A stretch of 64,000 nucleotides of DNA, taken from the NCBI RefSeq assembly GCF_014356525.2, contig NC_052506.1:12163783-12227782 (forward strand), read 5' to 3'. The notes under the pieces were generated by a model. That model worked only from the letters and a program-made list of their open reading frames with translations, searched no databases and was not told the origin of the DNA. Below are positions 50,201-60,700 of the stretch, piece by piece (the stretch's first letter is position 1; every line of letters begins with the position of its first letter). The stretch is from Nilaparvata lugens (lineage: Eukaryota; Arthropoda; Insecta; Hemiptera; Delphacidae). The position numbers and the translations under genes were made by a program.

Positions 50201-53200
50201 CTATCTGCAATTTGAAATGAGAATTCGAATTACAAACGCACGAATTTGACAATTCTCATGCTCTGTTAAGAGTCTGCTCTGGGAAGCTAAACAAAACAAA
50301 CAAATGAAAGTTTACCAACTAATTTCAGTCCTACTACATGGAAGGAGAATCTCAAGTTTTTACATGAATTCATTCAACTCAAAATAGAAAAAACTTTGAA
50401 GTAATTTGACATCTGATCATATTTACAGTGTTCAAGGAATTCGAAACACAAATGAAAGTTTACCTACTAATTTCAGGCCGCATAGAAGACTCCAGCTTTT
50501 AGAGAATCTTAGGGCCGGTTTCCGAGCTCGGGATTTGGCTAAGTTCTAGACTTTAAACAGCTGGAGTCAGAAAATTGGCTTTCCAAAACGGGGCGTAGTC
50601 GCAGTTTTTATAACAGTAGTCTCAGTTTTTATTTTCTCATTTCTATAATTGGAAAAGTTTTTCCTTGACGAAATTAAACATTTCTAAATAATTCAAAATA
50701 GCTGAAGCTTTACACTATCTTCTCTTTATTTTATTTTGTGTTTAATTTTCTAGTTCTTTGAAATTTAATTCGAACGTGACTATGACAATGACTACGACTA
50801 CGCCTCGTTTCGGAAAGCCAATTTTCTGACTCCAGCTGTTCAAAGTCTAGAACTTAGCTAAATCCCGAGCTCGGAAACCAGCCCTTAAAGTTTTACATGA
50901 ATTCACTCAACTCAAAATAGAAAGGACTTTAAAGCAATTTTACAACTGATCGTACTTACATTGTTCAAGGAATGCTATTATTGAATGATATTGATCTGTC
51001 CTCTCATGTTTGATTTATTAATATCCGATGATAGGCTATATTAGATTACAAATATTTGACGTATATACTGTATAATTGAAAAGTTAGTTTATTTATTTAT
51101 TTGTTGATACAATTATTACAAATCATATAAATATTATTGGGAAGGAACAACAGGCTTGGCCAAAAACTATTCCATTCCCAAATTTTGATCACTCCGTGTT
51201 TCGGATGGACACGTTAAGCCATCGGTCCCGGCTGCCTAAAAAGCAGTCGTTAGGTTATGTCAGAGGCCCTGAAATTGATCAGTTGCGACCTGAAAACTGT
51301 GACACCAGACCTGAGCTAGCCAGGTCACTCGATATTATAATAATTAATAACATGTCCAAAAAATAAGTATTCCCAAATTTTGATAATCGATAACATGTCC
51401 AAAAAATAGGTTATGTTTCTACTGTAAAAAGTTCAAGTTAAATTTTCGTCCAAAAATATATATGAGTTAGTTCATATCCAAAATATATATCCAAATTTTA
51501 GTTCAATAAAAGCTAGTATGTAATGGATAATTAGTTGATAAAGCATGTGCCATCTGCACAAAAAGCGTACACGATAGCTACAATAAATATGTGGTTATGT
51601 TGATGGATAGATAATACATATATAATTTTTGTGAAGTCAGCTACGTGAGGAAAATCAGGTGTGTTGTGCTAGCTCAAATAAACTACTGCGTTTTCTCAGT
51701 TCCCCACAAAACACTCAATCTATATGAGTTTCATTCCAGTCGGTTGCAAACTTATTTTTCCCAAAATGTATCAGCATTAGAAACCATGAGTATGACAAGG
51801 TTACAAGAGAGAAAGAACATGCATTTTACGAGAACAGGTCTTGATTCATATTATGTGTTAGTTAATAATTGAAATAGAGAACACAACAGTATTGCTATAT
51901 ATTTTTGTCTCAATTTTGAATACTTTTCACATTGATCTATTAATAATTAAAATTGAATATGATTGAATCACCTGAAGAGCCATTTCTGGAGCTAGAGGGG
52001 CATATCCAGTAACTAAATCCAATCGCTCAATCCAAGGGTAATTGTTCTTTTGAATTTCTTGTAGTTTCAGTTCGAGTGCAGGCTGGAAATGATATAAAGT
52101 AATGGTTCACAATAAATTTGTCAAATTAAGGCAGCAATAAAATTATTTCTTTAATAAAAAAGTTATGCCATCAAAGAGATTCAATTTACAGCTACAACCA
52201 GAAATAAGAAGACATTCAACTCAATTAAGGGGAGCAGACCGAAAAATAACTCCATAAGCCATAATGTTAACATATGTACTTTTTTCTAGAGATCTATCCA
52301 ACCGAAACACCTGAGATTTTGAACATTGAATAACATGAGATTTTTGGATTCTTCCATGAATACACTTGAATGAGCAAATGGAATGAAAAAACCTGTTGCA
52401 GCGTGATAGTAAATATTTTGTTCATATCAGTGGTTGATCGGATCCTATCATAATATGATACATCAATTTAAAGCAGACGAATTAAGCTATCGATACATGA
52501 CAAAATCGACAAAAATCTATTTTTTGGTCTGCTGCCCTTAAGTCATTCTGGACATTTGGCATTCTTTTCCCTTGATCTCCCCATCAAAACATGGAACAGT
52601 TGTTTCTTAATTTTCTCCTGTCTGAAAGTGTTCCATGTCCAATTTTACCAAGCTCGGTCAAGACTTTTGAGCATGATCAAATCAGGTACGCTTTGTAAAC
52701 GAGTGAATTACAACATTTGATTCTATGGCGATGTTAAGTATTTCTTTATGTAAGTTATTGCAACCTAGTAAATGGGAATTGTATTTTTTTAATATCCCTC
52801 AAATAGCTAAAAGCTATTAGAAAGGATAAGCATAAGAGATTGCTATATTGCTTGTCTCTGCTAAAAGTTAGAGGGATTAAAATACATACGAATTGCATCT
52901 ATTGAGATGTGTATTGAAATAAATAAATTGAAATTGAAATAAATAGTTATTATCGATACGTAGTTCCAGTGCACACTTGTAAATCGTGCAAATCAGGTAT
53001 TAGAGAATCAAAGTTGCTTGCCCTAAACACTCTTCAATTTATCTATATTGAATTTACAGTTTCAGAATGTTTTAATAACAAAATTCACAAATAGATCTAT
53101 TTTCAAACTAATTACCATGTCTCCAAAAAGATGAATAATAGAAGTTAAAACAAGGATAATTCCTGCTGAATAGCAAAAGAACCTGGACAAGACTCGATCT

Positions 53201-55210
53201 TTCGTTTTTTATAATATCACTTGAAAAATCACAACATAGCTAATACTACACTCTTTCACTAATACTCACAATGTTATTAGCGTACTGTTTCTTCTGAGGA
53301 AGTGCATCAGCAGGAACATTCAGTCCGGGCTTCAGTAATCCTTTGGAAAATAGGTCTTGCAGCTGTAAATGAGTTAGAAATTATAATAATTATTGAAATT
53401 CAATAAGCAATATTTGTTTTTATTTGATTTTAATGAACTTGTATAAGTGTATTGACAAAAAAATAACAAATAAATCAAATAATATTTGATTATATAAAAA
53501 AATTCATCAATATCAAATATAATTCAAACTAAATAAAGTACAGTTAACTAAAAAATATTAATATTATGACAGTAGTCATAGTTCGAAGTCTGTTTCATTT
53601 TGATTGAATGAAATCCCTCCCCCTTCCAAAAAGTCACTGTCATCAGTGAAGACAAAAATGATTTTTATCAAACATCTATTAAGGTATGGGTAATTTGGCA
53701 CTTTTTTCCAATTTGATGCATATCTTTTGATAAAAAAATGTCACCAAAGCTTTCAACGGCCAAAAAACACCATTCTGACACAAGTTGGGCGGTAGATTTT
53801 TCAAGGTCTCCCTCCGGTTGGAGAACTTAAAATTTAATTTGCAGCTATCAATAAAATTTTAACCCTAATTTACTTTACGAGAACCAATCAGAGAAGGCGT
53901 TTTTGAAAAGACGGCTTCTCTGATTGGTTCTCGTGAAATTAACCACATTCAAAATTTAACCGGCTTTGGAGTTATTAACCGTGATGGAGTTAACCTCCCA
54001 GTAGTCGCGCCCAATCACACGAGCAGTCGCGTGTTGTAATTTTTACTACATACAATTTTTCAAGTGTTATTTACTAAGTTTACTGCCAAAACATATTAAT
54101 TAATTGTATAATTACTATTTCAATCTCATTGGATTATTATACGCCTATGAACATTTGCATGATTACCTTTTCGTAGCACAATAAGGTACATCGAGCAAAG
54201 CCAACAATTCTGTGTTATTGGTTCGTTGACAGTCTCTTTCCCCATCATTCATACTTATGCACTTTCGCGACTAAATGGCACCTAAAGACTGAACGGTTGA
54301 TACTGCAACTCAGTGGATTGATGGGAAGAATGTTTTGGAATGCATAGGTGACTCATTCACTGACACCACCCCATTCAACAGTTTTGTGCAGCAATTTCAA
54401 AAACAGCGCGACTGCCCAAAGGTTAAAGACTGTCCGCCAGGCTGACTGTGTGACGCGGTTGCCTGGCTGTCTGCCTAGTTTAATAGGGGCATTAATAAAA
54501 ATAATAGGTGTTAATAAAAAAAATACTTTGTAATTTTATCTTTCTATTGATAGAGAGATTATTCATTTCAAAAAAGTACTTTGGAATTTATTCGTTTTTA
54601 AAATCCAAGTATTAAGTGAAAATTTATTCATAAACATTATTTATGAAACATTATTCATATAACAGATAATGTGATAATCATCTATGTTATAAGGTGCAGA
54701 CTTTATAACGTGAACCGCACTAGTGCGACTACATAGCCAACGACTACATTCTAAAATACAACAATAAACTCATTTTTAATGATTATATAGGTGCTGCAAA
54801 TTGAGAAAATGGTGGAAAAATGTTGTCTTAGTAAATAAACATCATAAACACAACAAGAAATGAGTCAGACTAAGACCACTGGATTTAGCTACTCATGTTT
54901 TCTAGAGATCTGTTGGACGTTAAACAATAAACTATCTGTTAAACAATGAACTCATTTTTTTAATGATTATGTAGGTGCTAAAGATGAAAAATGTTATTTT
55001 TAAAATAAAAATGGTAAACAAAACAAGAAATGAGTCAGACCACGGGAGCTAACCAACTACTCATGTTTTCTAGAGATCTGTTGGACGTTTCAACCAAGAA
55101 CACAAATGACAAAACTTCTGACTTACCTCAGCATCAGAGTCTCCACTATCAAATTCTTCATCTTCTTGAACAGGAGAATGTGCTATCTTCAATTTCTTAA
55201 TTTTTACCAT
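44216..55210 (-). CDS. EBNA1BP2: rRNA-processing protein EBP2 (EBNA1BP2 homologue), complete
   Basis: A conserved nucleolar protein needed for 60S ribosomal subunit assembly and 27S pre-rRNA processing (family knowledge). Six exons join in frame to 309 residues, close to the ~306 of human EBP2: 55127-55210, 53270-53362, 51972-52082, 50001-50204, 48042-48259, 44216-44435. All introns are GT-AG on the minus strand. The protein starts MVKIKKLK and has an acidic stretch (EDEEFDSGDSDAE). It then has GLLKPGLN (residues 36-43), WIERLDL (76-82), the signature LGVPTRRPDDFFAEMAKTDE (141-160) running into HMQK, a Lys/Arg-rich coiled segment, KFGFGGKKRG, and a very basic C-terminal tail. The start is the ATG at 55210; in-frame sequence further upstream is not family-like. 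It is divergent from Tmem231 across a promoter that has been duplicated together with this exon 1. Confidence 0.93.
44517..44637. repeat. Strong hairpin with GC-rich loop in EBP2 intron 5
   Basis: Two ~42-base arms (AGTGAAAAATGCCACTTTTT... and exact complement) enclose a loop of ~35 bases containing CCGAGGCGAAGCCGAGCTCG. The loop itself has GGC-GAA-GCC pairing, like the GAA-loop hairpins at the ends of families A to C. A degenerate relative may lie at 45133-45230. Confidence 0.7.
45388..48041. other. EBP2 intron 5 remainder: relics only
   Basis: It contains a minus-sense retroposon tail (about 45388-45503), a SINE remnant (about 45600-45700, ATCATCCGCAAT motif) and a relic of the MITE at 10625 (about 46840-47050). 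A possible mariner-type element lies at 47473-47925, with AGGGTGTTTATAAA and ACAAACACCCT ends enclosing an 89-codon frame of no recognised family. No exon is seen. Confidence 0.4.
48439..48630. repeat. 95-bp tandem duplication in EBP2 intron 4
   Basis: Two nearly identical copies of a unit beginning TAACATTGGTAGATGTTATA and ending near GGCAATCTTTGTG, period 95 bp. The near-identity implies a recent duplication. Confidence 0.8.
48855..49128. mobile_element. CATAGAG MITE, copy 4
   Basis: 274 bp with ends CATAGAGAAACAATAGC / GCTATTGTTTCTCTATG. The flanks are GTGATAAC (48847-48854) and GTTATAAC (49129-49136), an 8-base near-duplication with one mismatch rather than the 7 bp of other copies. EBP2 intron 4. 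Confidence 0.75.
49349..49545 (+). mobile_element. tRNA-derived SINE, third family
   Basis: The head ATAGCCGAGACGACTAAGGCG resembles a tRNA-Ser/Leu A box, and GGTTTGAATCCC is a B box. The body contains ACGTTTGATCATCTTATGAA and ATCATCCGCAAT. Fragments lie at 31552 and about 45600. It is a SINE rather than a tRNA because no acceptor stem pairs. Confidence 0.6.
50512..50884. mobile_element. PIF/Harbinger-type MITE with TTA TSD (B2)
   Basis: Sister of 37901-38235: ends GGGCCGGTTTCCGAGCTCGG and complement, TTA on both sides (50509-50511, 50885-50887). It lies in EBP2 intron 3, 308 bp upstream (in gene sense) of exon 4. Confidence 0.75.
51190..51347 (+). mobile_element. 5'-truncated SINE (family of 31038)
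   Basis: It begins at ACTCCGTGTTTCGGATGG, lacking the tRNA-like head, and ends CTCGATATTATAATAATTAAT. It directly follows a minus-sense retroposon tail (about 51075-51188). EBP2 intron 3. Confidence 0.65.
52785..52950 (+). mobile_element. LINE-like 3' tail in EBP2 intron 2
   Basis: Sequence ending in ATAAATAAATTGAAATTGAAATAAAT is typical of a 5'-truncated non-LTR element. A small inverted pair (TTTAATATCCCTC / GAGGGATTAAAAT) lies within it. No coding part remains. Confidence 0.35.
53994..54422. mobile_element. piggyBac-like MITE, copy 2
   Basis: 429 bp flanked by TTAA (53990-53993, 54423-54426), with ends CCTCCCAGTAGTCGCGC and, inverted, CCTTTGGGCAGTCGCGC. The interior matches 31974-32445 inverted. 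It lies in EBP2 intron 1. The CAGTCGCGC core is shared with the resident full-length piggyBac at 1409-3914. Confidence 0.75.
54767..55085. repeat. ~175-bp tandem repeat at the duplication's left edge
   Basis: Two adjacent units share AACTCATTTTTTAATGATTA, AACAAGAAATGAGTCAGAC and CATGTTTTCTAGAGATCTG, with spacing of 169-182 bp. A third partial copy begins at about 56707, as the start of the second 1.7-kb copy. The larger duplication therefore began inside this array. Confidence 0.75.
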
Positions 55211-56062
55211 TTTTGTAATTTTACTAGATAAACAGTCACGTGTAAATAATCCTAAATTCCTAACCTCAATCGTCAATGGAAATGGAAAATAAAAACAGAC
55301 GAAATCTGGTAGAATAGACAGAACAAAGAATAGTAGAGAAGTTGACTTTGTGTGCCAATCATCACAATATTTTTTTAATTCTTATTTATTCATTTTATTT
55401 ATGTGAAAATCTCTTGAAATAATACATTTTTTACATTGATTCGTACTTTTATAAAATATTTGTGAAGAAATGTCAACAAGAAGCCACAAAACGAATCATT
55501 ATTAGCGCAGCCTGTCTATATGCAACCGATTCTCCGTCGTATAAGTTGAAAGAATGTGAATATTTCTGAAATCAAGCTAGCATTTTAATTAACGTTGATG
55601 CTGCTATCGGCTATCCTTATGACAAAGCAAATAGTGCTCTTCTTTTCTATCTCCGTTCAATATGGTAATTATACTTTATTAGCTGGATATTTCAATATTA
55701 TTCATCATAGTTATTGACATTTTTATCAAATCATTGAATATTCTATTGATTAATACAATATAATTGATTCTTCCTAACAAAATGATCAGTTGATATAGGA
55801 GATAAGCCCAAACTTTATCAGCCATCATCTAGAGCAGACAGTAGCAAGGCTGAAAATCAGCTTGTAATAAAGTGTTGCGTCCAGACATGTTGCTCTCAGA
55901 TTTGGCCTTAACAGAACAATCCAACACAAACACCCATCTATTCTTCCGGACATCATTCATTTATCGATTGCACCCGTTGCTATGGTAACCAATACACAAA
56001 GTTTATTTTCAAAATGGTTTATTGTAGTGAGTGAGTTGGAATTTGAATCATTTTTGTATAAA
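55211..56062. promoter_or_regulatory. Bidirectional EBP2/Tmem231 promoter, copy 1
   Basis: The ~850 bp between the EBP2 ATG (minus) and the Tmem231 ATG (plus) must hold both promoters. It contains an X-box-like site at 55976-55989 close to Tmem231. Short open frames inside it are not genes. EBP2 copy 1 is the proximal, presumably main, start. Confidence 0.7.
55976..55989 (+). promoter_or_regulatory. X-box-like RFX site, copy 1
   Basis: GTTGCTATGGTAAC fits the RFX X-box consensus (GTTRCC-AT-GGYAAC; one half-site base differs). RFX factors drive ciliary genes in animals through X-boxes close to the start codon. It ends 73 bases before the Tmem231 ATG. Confidence 0.75.
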
Positions 56063-56201
56063 ATGGTTCTCTATGAAGTGTTTTCTCATCCTGTATTGTA
56101 CACTTATAAGGGTAGACTTTTTTCCAAGGCAACAGCTCTTATAATATTCACAACATTTTTGACATTTCTCCTTCCTCTTTTGTTTGCTTACAAAAGTCAT
56201 G
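56063..56201 (+). CDS. Tmem231: Tmem231 exon 1, distal duplicate
   Basis: It encodes the same 46 residues plus a split Gly as the proximal exon at 57759-57897: MVLYEVFSHPVL..., a transmembrane segment, and KSHG. The donor GTAAGG is intact, so it could splice to exon 2 at 62451 and give an identical protein. Whether it is transcribed is unknown. The in-frame upstream ATG at 55982 lies inside the X-box and is not proposed as the start. Confidence 0.8.
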
Positions 56202-56264
56202 GTAAGGCAAGAAAAGAGAAAATCATTTAAACCATAATCTACCAACTAGAGTATAGAACACTGA

Positions 56265-56455
56265 AGCTGCGTTTACACCAAAGTTAATAACAAAATGGTT
56301 AGAACTTAATCCTTATATAGACTCTATTAGATTGAACATATTTTATCATACACATGATGAACATATGAGTTTGTCAAGTTCCATTCAATGTAATAGAATC
56401 TTTATGGATTAAGTTATATTAACATTTTGTTAATAACTTTGGTGTAAACCCAGCT
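56265..56455. mobile_element. MITE with GTTTACACCAAAGTTAATAA ends, in copy 1
   Basis: AGCTGCGTTTACACCAAAGT is mirrored by ACTTTGGTGTAAACCCAGCT, flanked by TGA and TAA, possibly a decayed 3-bp TSD of PIF/Harbinger type. The same element sits in copy 2 (57961-58151), so it predates the duplication. Confidence 0.55.
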
Positions 56456-56830
56456 TAAGATTCACAATTATTTATTATCTAAGTGTATAATTAATTCCAT
56501 TTGTCATTTATTCTATATGGTATGCAGTATATATCTTTTGGGTTCTCCTCTATCTCTATTATAATTGTGGGCTCATAGACTTATTCACAAAAAAAAAATT
56601 AATAAGGTTTGTTGTTCATTACTGATGTTTCCTAATATTGTATTTCAAGGACACAAGGACCAGGCCATTCTTGGGAAGATCGTGTCAGTCAATACATTTT
56701 TAATATTAAAATAAAAATGGTAAACAAAACAAGAAATGTCAGACCACGGGAGCTAACCAACTACTCATGTTTTCTAGAGATCTGTTGGACGTTTCAACCA
56801 AGAACAAAAATGACAAAACTTCTGACTTAC

Positions 56831-56914
56831 CTCAGCATCAGAGTCTCCACTATCAAATTCTTCATCTTCTTGAACAGGAGAGTGTGCTCTCTTCAATTTC
56901 TTAATTTTTACCAT
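56831..56914 (-). CDS. EBNA1BP2: EBP2 exon 1, distal duplicate
   Basis: 28 codons from the ATG at 56914 to an intact GTAAGT donor, so it is splice-competent in phase with EBP2 exon 2 at 53362. It differs from the proximal exon by Ile9 to Arg (ATA to AGA) and a silent change. A transcript from here would run antisense through the distal Tmem231 exon and skip or read over the proximal EBP2 exon. Confidence 0.8.
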
Positions 56915-57758
56915 TTTTGTAATTTTACTAGATAAACAGTCACGTGTAAATAATCCTAAATTCCTAACCTCAATCGTCAATGGAAAATAAAAACAGACGA
57001 AATCTGGTAGAATAGACAGAACAAAGAATAGTAGAGAAGTTGACTTCTGTGTGCCAATCATCACAATATTTTTTAAATTCTTATTTATTCTCTTTATGTG
57101 AAAATCTCTTGAAATTATACATTTCTTACATTGATTCGTACTTTTATAAAATATTTGTGAAGAAATGTCAACAAGAAGCCACAAAACGAATCATTATTAG
57201 CGCAGCCTGTCTATATGCAACCGATTCTCCGTCGTATAAGTTGAAAGAATGTGAATATTTCTGAAATCAAGCTAGCATTTTAATTAACGTTGATGCTGCT
57301 ATCGGCTATCCTTATGACAAAGCAAATAGTGCTCTTCTTTTCTATCTCCGTTCAATATGGTAATTATACTTTATTAGCTGGATATTTCAATATTATTCAT
57401 CATAGTTATTGACATTTTTTATCAAATCATTGAATATTCTATTGATTAATACAATATAATTGATTCTTCCTAACAAAATGATCAGTTGATATAGGAGATA
57501 AGCCCAAACTTTATCAGCCATCATCTAGAGCAGACAGTAGCAAGGCTGAAAATCAGCTTGTTATAAAGTGTTGCATCCAGACATGTTGCTCTCAGATGTG
57601 GCCTTAACAGAACAATCCAACACAAACCCCCATCTATTCTTCCGGACATCATTCATTTATCGATTGCACCCGTTGCTATGGTAACCAATACACAAAGTTC
57701 ATTTTCAAAATGGTTTATGGTAGTGAGTGAGTTGGAATTTGTATTATTTTTGTATAAA
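56915..57758. promoter_or_regulatory. Bidirectional promoter, copy 2
   Basis: Duplicate of 55211-56062, including the X-box-like site. It is the proximal promoter for Tmem231 and the distal one for EBP2. Confidence 0.7.
57672..57685 (+). promoter_or_regulatory. X-box-like RFX site, copy 2
   Basis: Identical GTTGCTATGGTAAC, again ending 73 bases before the proximal Tmem231 ATG. Retention of the exact site in both copies fits a recent duplication and does not by itself show selection. Confidence 0.75.
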
Positions 57759-60700
57759 ATGGTTCTCTATGAAGTGTTTTCTCATCCTGTATTGTACACT
57801 TATAAGGGTAGACTTTTTTCCAAGGCAACAGCTCTTATAATATTCACAACATTTTTGACATTTCTCCTTCCTCTTTTGTTTGCTTACAAAAGTCATGGTA
57901 AGGCAAGAAAAGAGAAAATCATTTAAACCATAATCTACCAACTAGAGTATAGAACACTGAAGCTGCGTTTACACCAAAGTTAATAACAAAATGGTTAGAA
58001 CTTAATCCTTATATAGACTCTATTAGATTGAACATATTTTATCATACACATGATGAACATATGAGTTTGTCAAGTTCCATTCAATGTAATAGAATCTTTA
58101 TGGATTAAGTTATATTAACATTTTGTTAATAACTTTGGTGTAAACCCAGCTTAAGATTCACAATTATTTATTATCTAAGTGTATAATTAAATTCCATTTG
58201 TCATTTATTCTATATGGTATGCAGTATATATCTTTTGGGTTCTCCTCTATCTCTATTATAATTGTGGGCTCATAGACTTATTCACAAAAAAAAAATTAAT
58301 AAGGTTTGTTGTTCATTACTGATGTTTCCTAATATTGTATTTCAAGGACACAAGGACCAGGCCATTCTTGGGAAGATCGTGTCAGTCAATACATTTTTAA
58401 TATTAAAATAAACTGGTCAAACAGACCACATACTACTTAATCACAATGGCAGTGTCACAAATCACAGGTATATTGTAGAGCAGGTATATTGTATTTATAT
58501 ACAGAGTGTTTCAGAAGTAGTGTCGAGAATTTTAGGGTATTGTACCTGGATGCTAGGAGACTACAAATGTCATATTTGAAGTGTCCAAAACTCAGCGGTT
58601 ATCCTTATAGCTGCCATTTTGTTTTTTTCACTTAAAAATTTTTATCTCAAGAACGAAATGTTGTATTGATCTGAAATTTGGCATGAATATTTATGCTATA
58701 AAGACTCAACTATAAAAAATAAAAAAAAAATTTTTTCGTTGAAATTTTTCAAAATGGCGGCCATTTTAAATTTTTGATGGCGAATATCTCGAAAACCGTC
58801 CATTTTACAGAAAATTTACAAGAGACAAAAAAGTTAGCAAATTTTTTCACGATTCCAATGATACCTAATTTATTAAGATTGGTCGAAGAATAACAGAGAA
58901 ATTAATTTTTTTCGTACTGCATGCATGACCACTTTTCACCATTTAAAGATCAATATTAATTTTTTTTTATAATTTCATGAAAACCGTTCTTATTACAGAA
59001 ATATACAAGAATAACTTTCCTCCAAATTTTATTTTACATTGAAAAATATTAATTTCACTCAAATCGGTTCACTGATACTAATGCAGCAATTGCTCAAAAT
59101 GCCGTCCTTCAACTTGATTACACAGTCTGCACCTTTCAATCATGGACCGTCGAACTGCTATAGAAGCATTTTCATCATCTTGAATGGCACCTGCTGCAGC
59201 AACCACTCTTGCCACAAGGTCTTCTTCGTTTTCTACTGGCGTGCTGTAAACAAGGTCTTTCATATGGCCCCAGAAAAAAAATCTAAAGGGTTGAGGTCAG
59301 GTGAACGTGCGGGCCACGGTACTGGTCCACCCCGCCCAATCCACCGCTGACGATAGGTCATGTTCAGAAAGTCCGTAACAACATTTCCGAAATGAGCAGG
59401 GGCACCATCATGTTGAAACCAAATATTATATCTGTTTGCAAGAGGCACATCTTCCAAAAGTTCTGGTAGTATGTCTCTTAAAAAAGTAATGTACGTGGGA
59501 GAATTCAGACGATTAGGAAGAATGTATGGTCCAATCACGCGATTACCTAAGATACCCGCCCAAACATTCAGCGAAAATCTATGCTGATAACCACGCACTT
59601 TGAGGATTGTCTAAGGCCCAGACGTGACTGTTGCGAGAGTTGAAGATTCCTTCTCTTGTAAAGCTGGACTCATCGGTAAATAACACATTTTCTAGAAAAT
59701 TTGGTTGGATAATGTCTTGCTGAAGAAACCAACGGGCACAGTTTACTCTTGGCTCATAGTCGCGTTCAACCAATGAGTGAACTTTTTGAAAGCGGAAGGG
59801 GTGAAGTCTTTCCTTGTTTAGTACACACCACACAGAAGAAGCACTTGAATTGATTTGCTTTGCAACTGCTCTCGTACTCGTTCTAGGATTGAAATCGAAT
59901 TTCTGCAATACTTCCTCTTCAAAAGCAACATTTCGAACTGCTCGAGGCCTACCAGCAATTACCCTGTTCCGTTCAAATGAACCAACTTCTCTCAGCCGAT
60001 TGTGAGTTCTTGTGAACACCTTGTCGGAAGGGAGACGGCGGTTTGGAAATGCAGCTGCATACATTCTTCTTGCTTCGGTCGCATTGCCAAGAGCTGCTCC
60101 ATACATGAAGTGAATATCGGTGTACTCCAGCGAACTAAATTCCATTACAATAATTAAATATTTGTGTAGAAGCAACGTAAGAAAATATTGAAACTGGAAA
60201 TTTAAGATAGAAATAAGACCTAGGAAACGTGAGACTAAGAAATAGGAAGCACTACATCTGGTTCTTTACTTTTAATGAAACAACAATACTTTTACAAGAC
60301 AAACATTATCATCTGAAAACCATTGTAAAATCATCTGTTGGCCCATATGGAGCCATACCGAGTTTCAAAGCTTCATCTTAAATACATCTGGAATTAAAAA
60401 ATTAATATTGATCTTTAAATGGTGAAAAGTGGTCATGTATGCAGTACGAAAAAAATTAATTTCTCTGTTATTCTTCGACCAATCTTAATAAATTAGGTAT
60501 CATTGGAATCGTGAAAAAATTTGCTAACTTTTTTGTCTCTTGTAAATTTTCTGTAAAATGGACGGTTTTCGAGATATTCGCCATCAAAAATTTAAAATGG
60601 CCGCCATTTTGAAAAATTTCAACGAAAATTTTTTTTTTATTTTTTATAGTTGAGTCTTTATAGCATAAATATTCATGCCAAATTTCAGATCAATACAACA

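Larger units (their letters stand above)
55003..58412. repeat. 1.7-kb direct tandem duplication of the EBP2/Tmem231 promoter and both first exons
   Basis: Copy 1 is about 55003-56711 and copy 2 about 56707-58412, in direct orientation and abutting. Both contain EBP2 exon 1, the intergenic promoter, Tmem231 exon 1 and the first part of Tmem231 intron 1, including a MITE. The offset is 1704 at the EBP2 ATG and 1696 at the Tmem231 ATG. Differences are scattered single bases and small indels, such as 6 bp in the EBP2 leader. Both breakpoints lie near AATATTAAAATAAA-type sequence. Confidence 0.93.

Noticed and set aside
55982..56230. Longer Tmem231 N-terminus starting at an upstream in-frame ATG (also at 57678)
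   Set aside because: That ATG lies within the X-box palindrome, the added residues are not family-like, and the family starts at MVLYEVFSHP-type sequence.
56774..57184. 136-codon minus-strand frame around distal EBP2 exon 1
   Set aside because: Only the 28 codons 56831-56914 are family-like; the rest is leader read-through upstream and intron read-through downstream.
59039..59350. Plus-strand frame of 103 codons
   Set aside because: Shadow of the minus-strand transposase, which has clear catalytic motifs.
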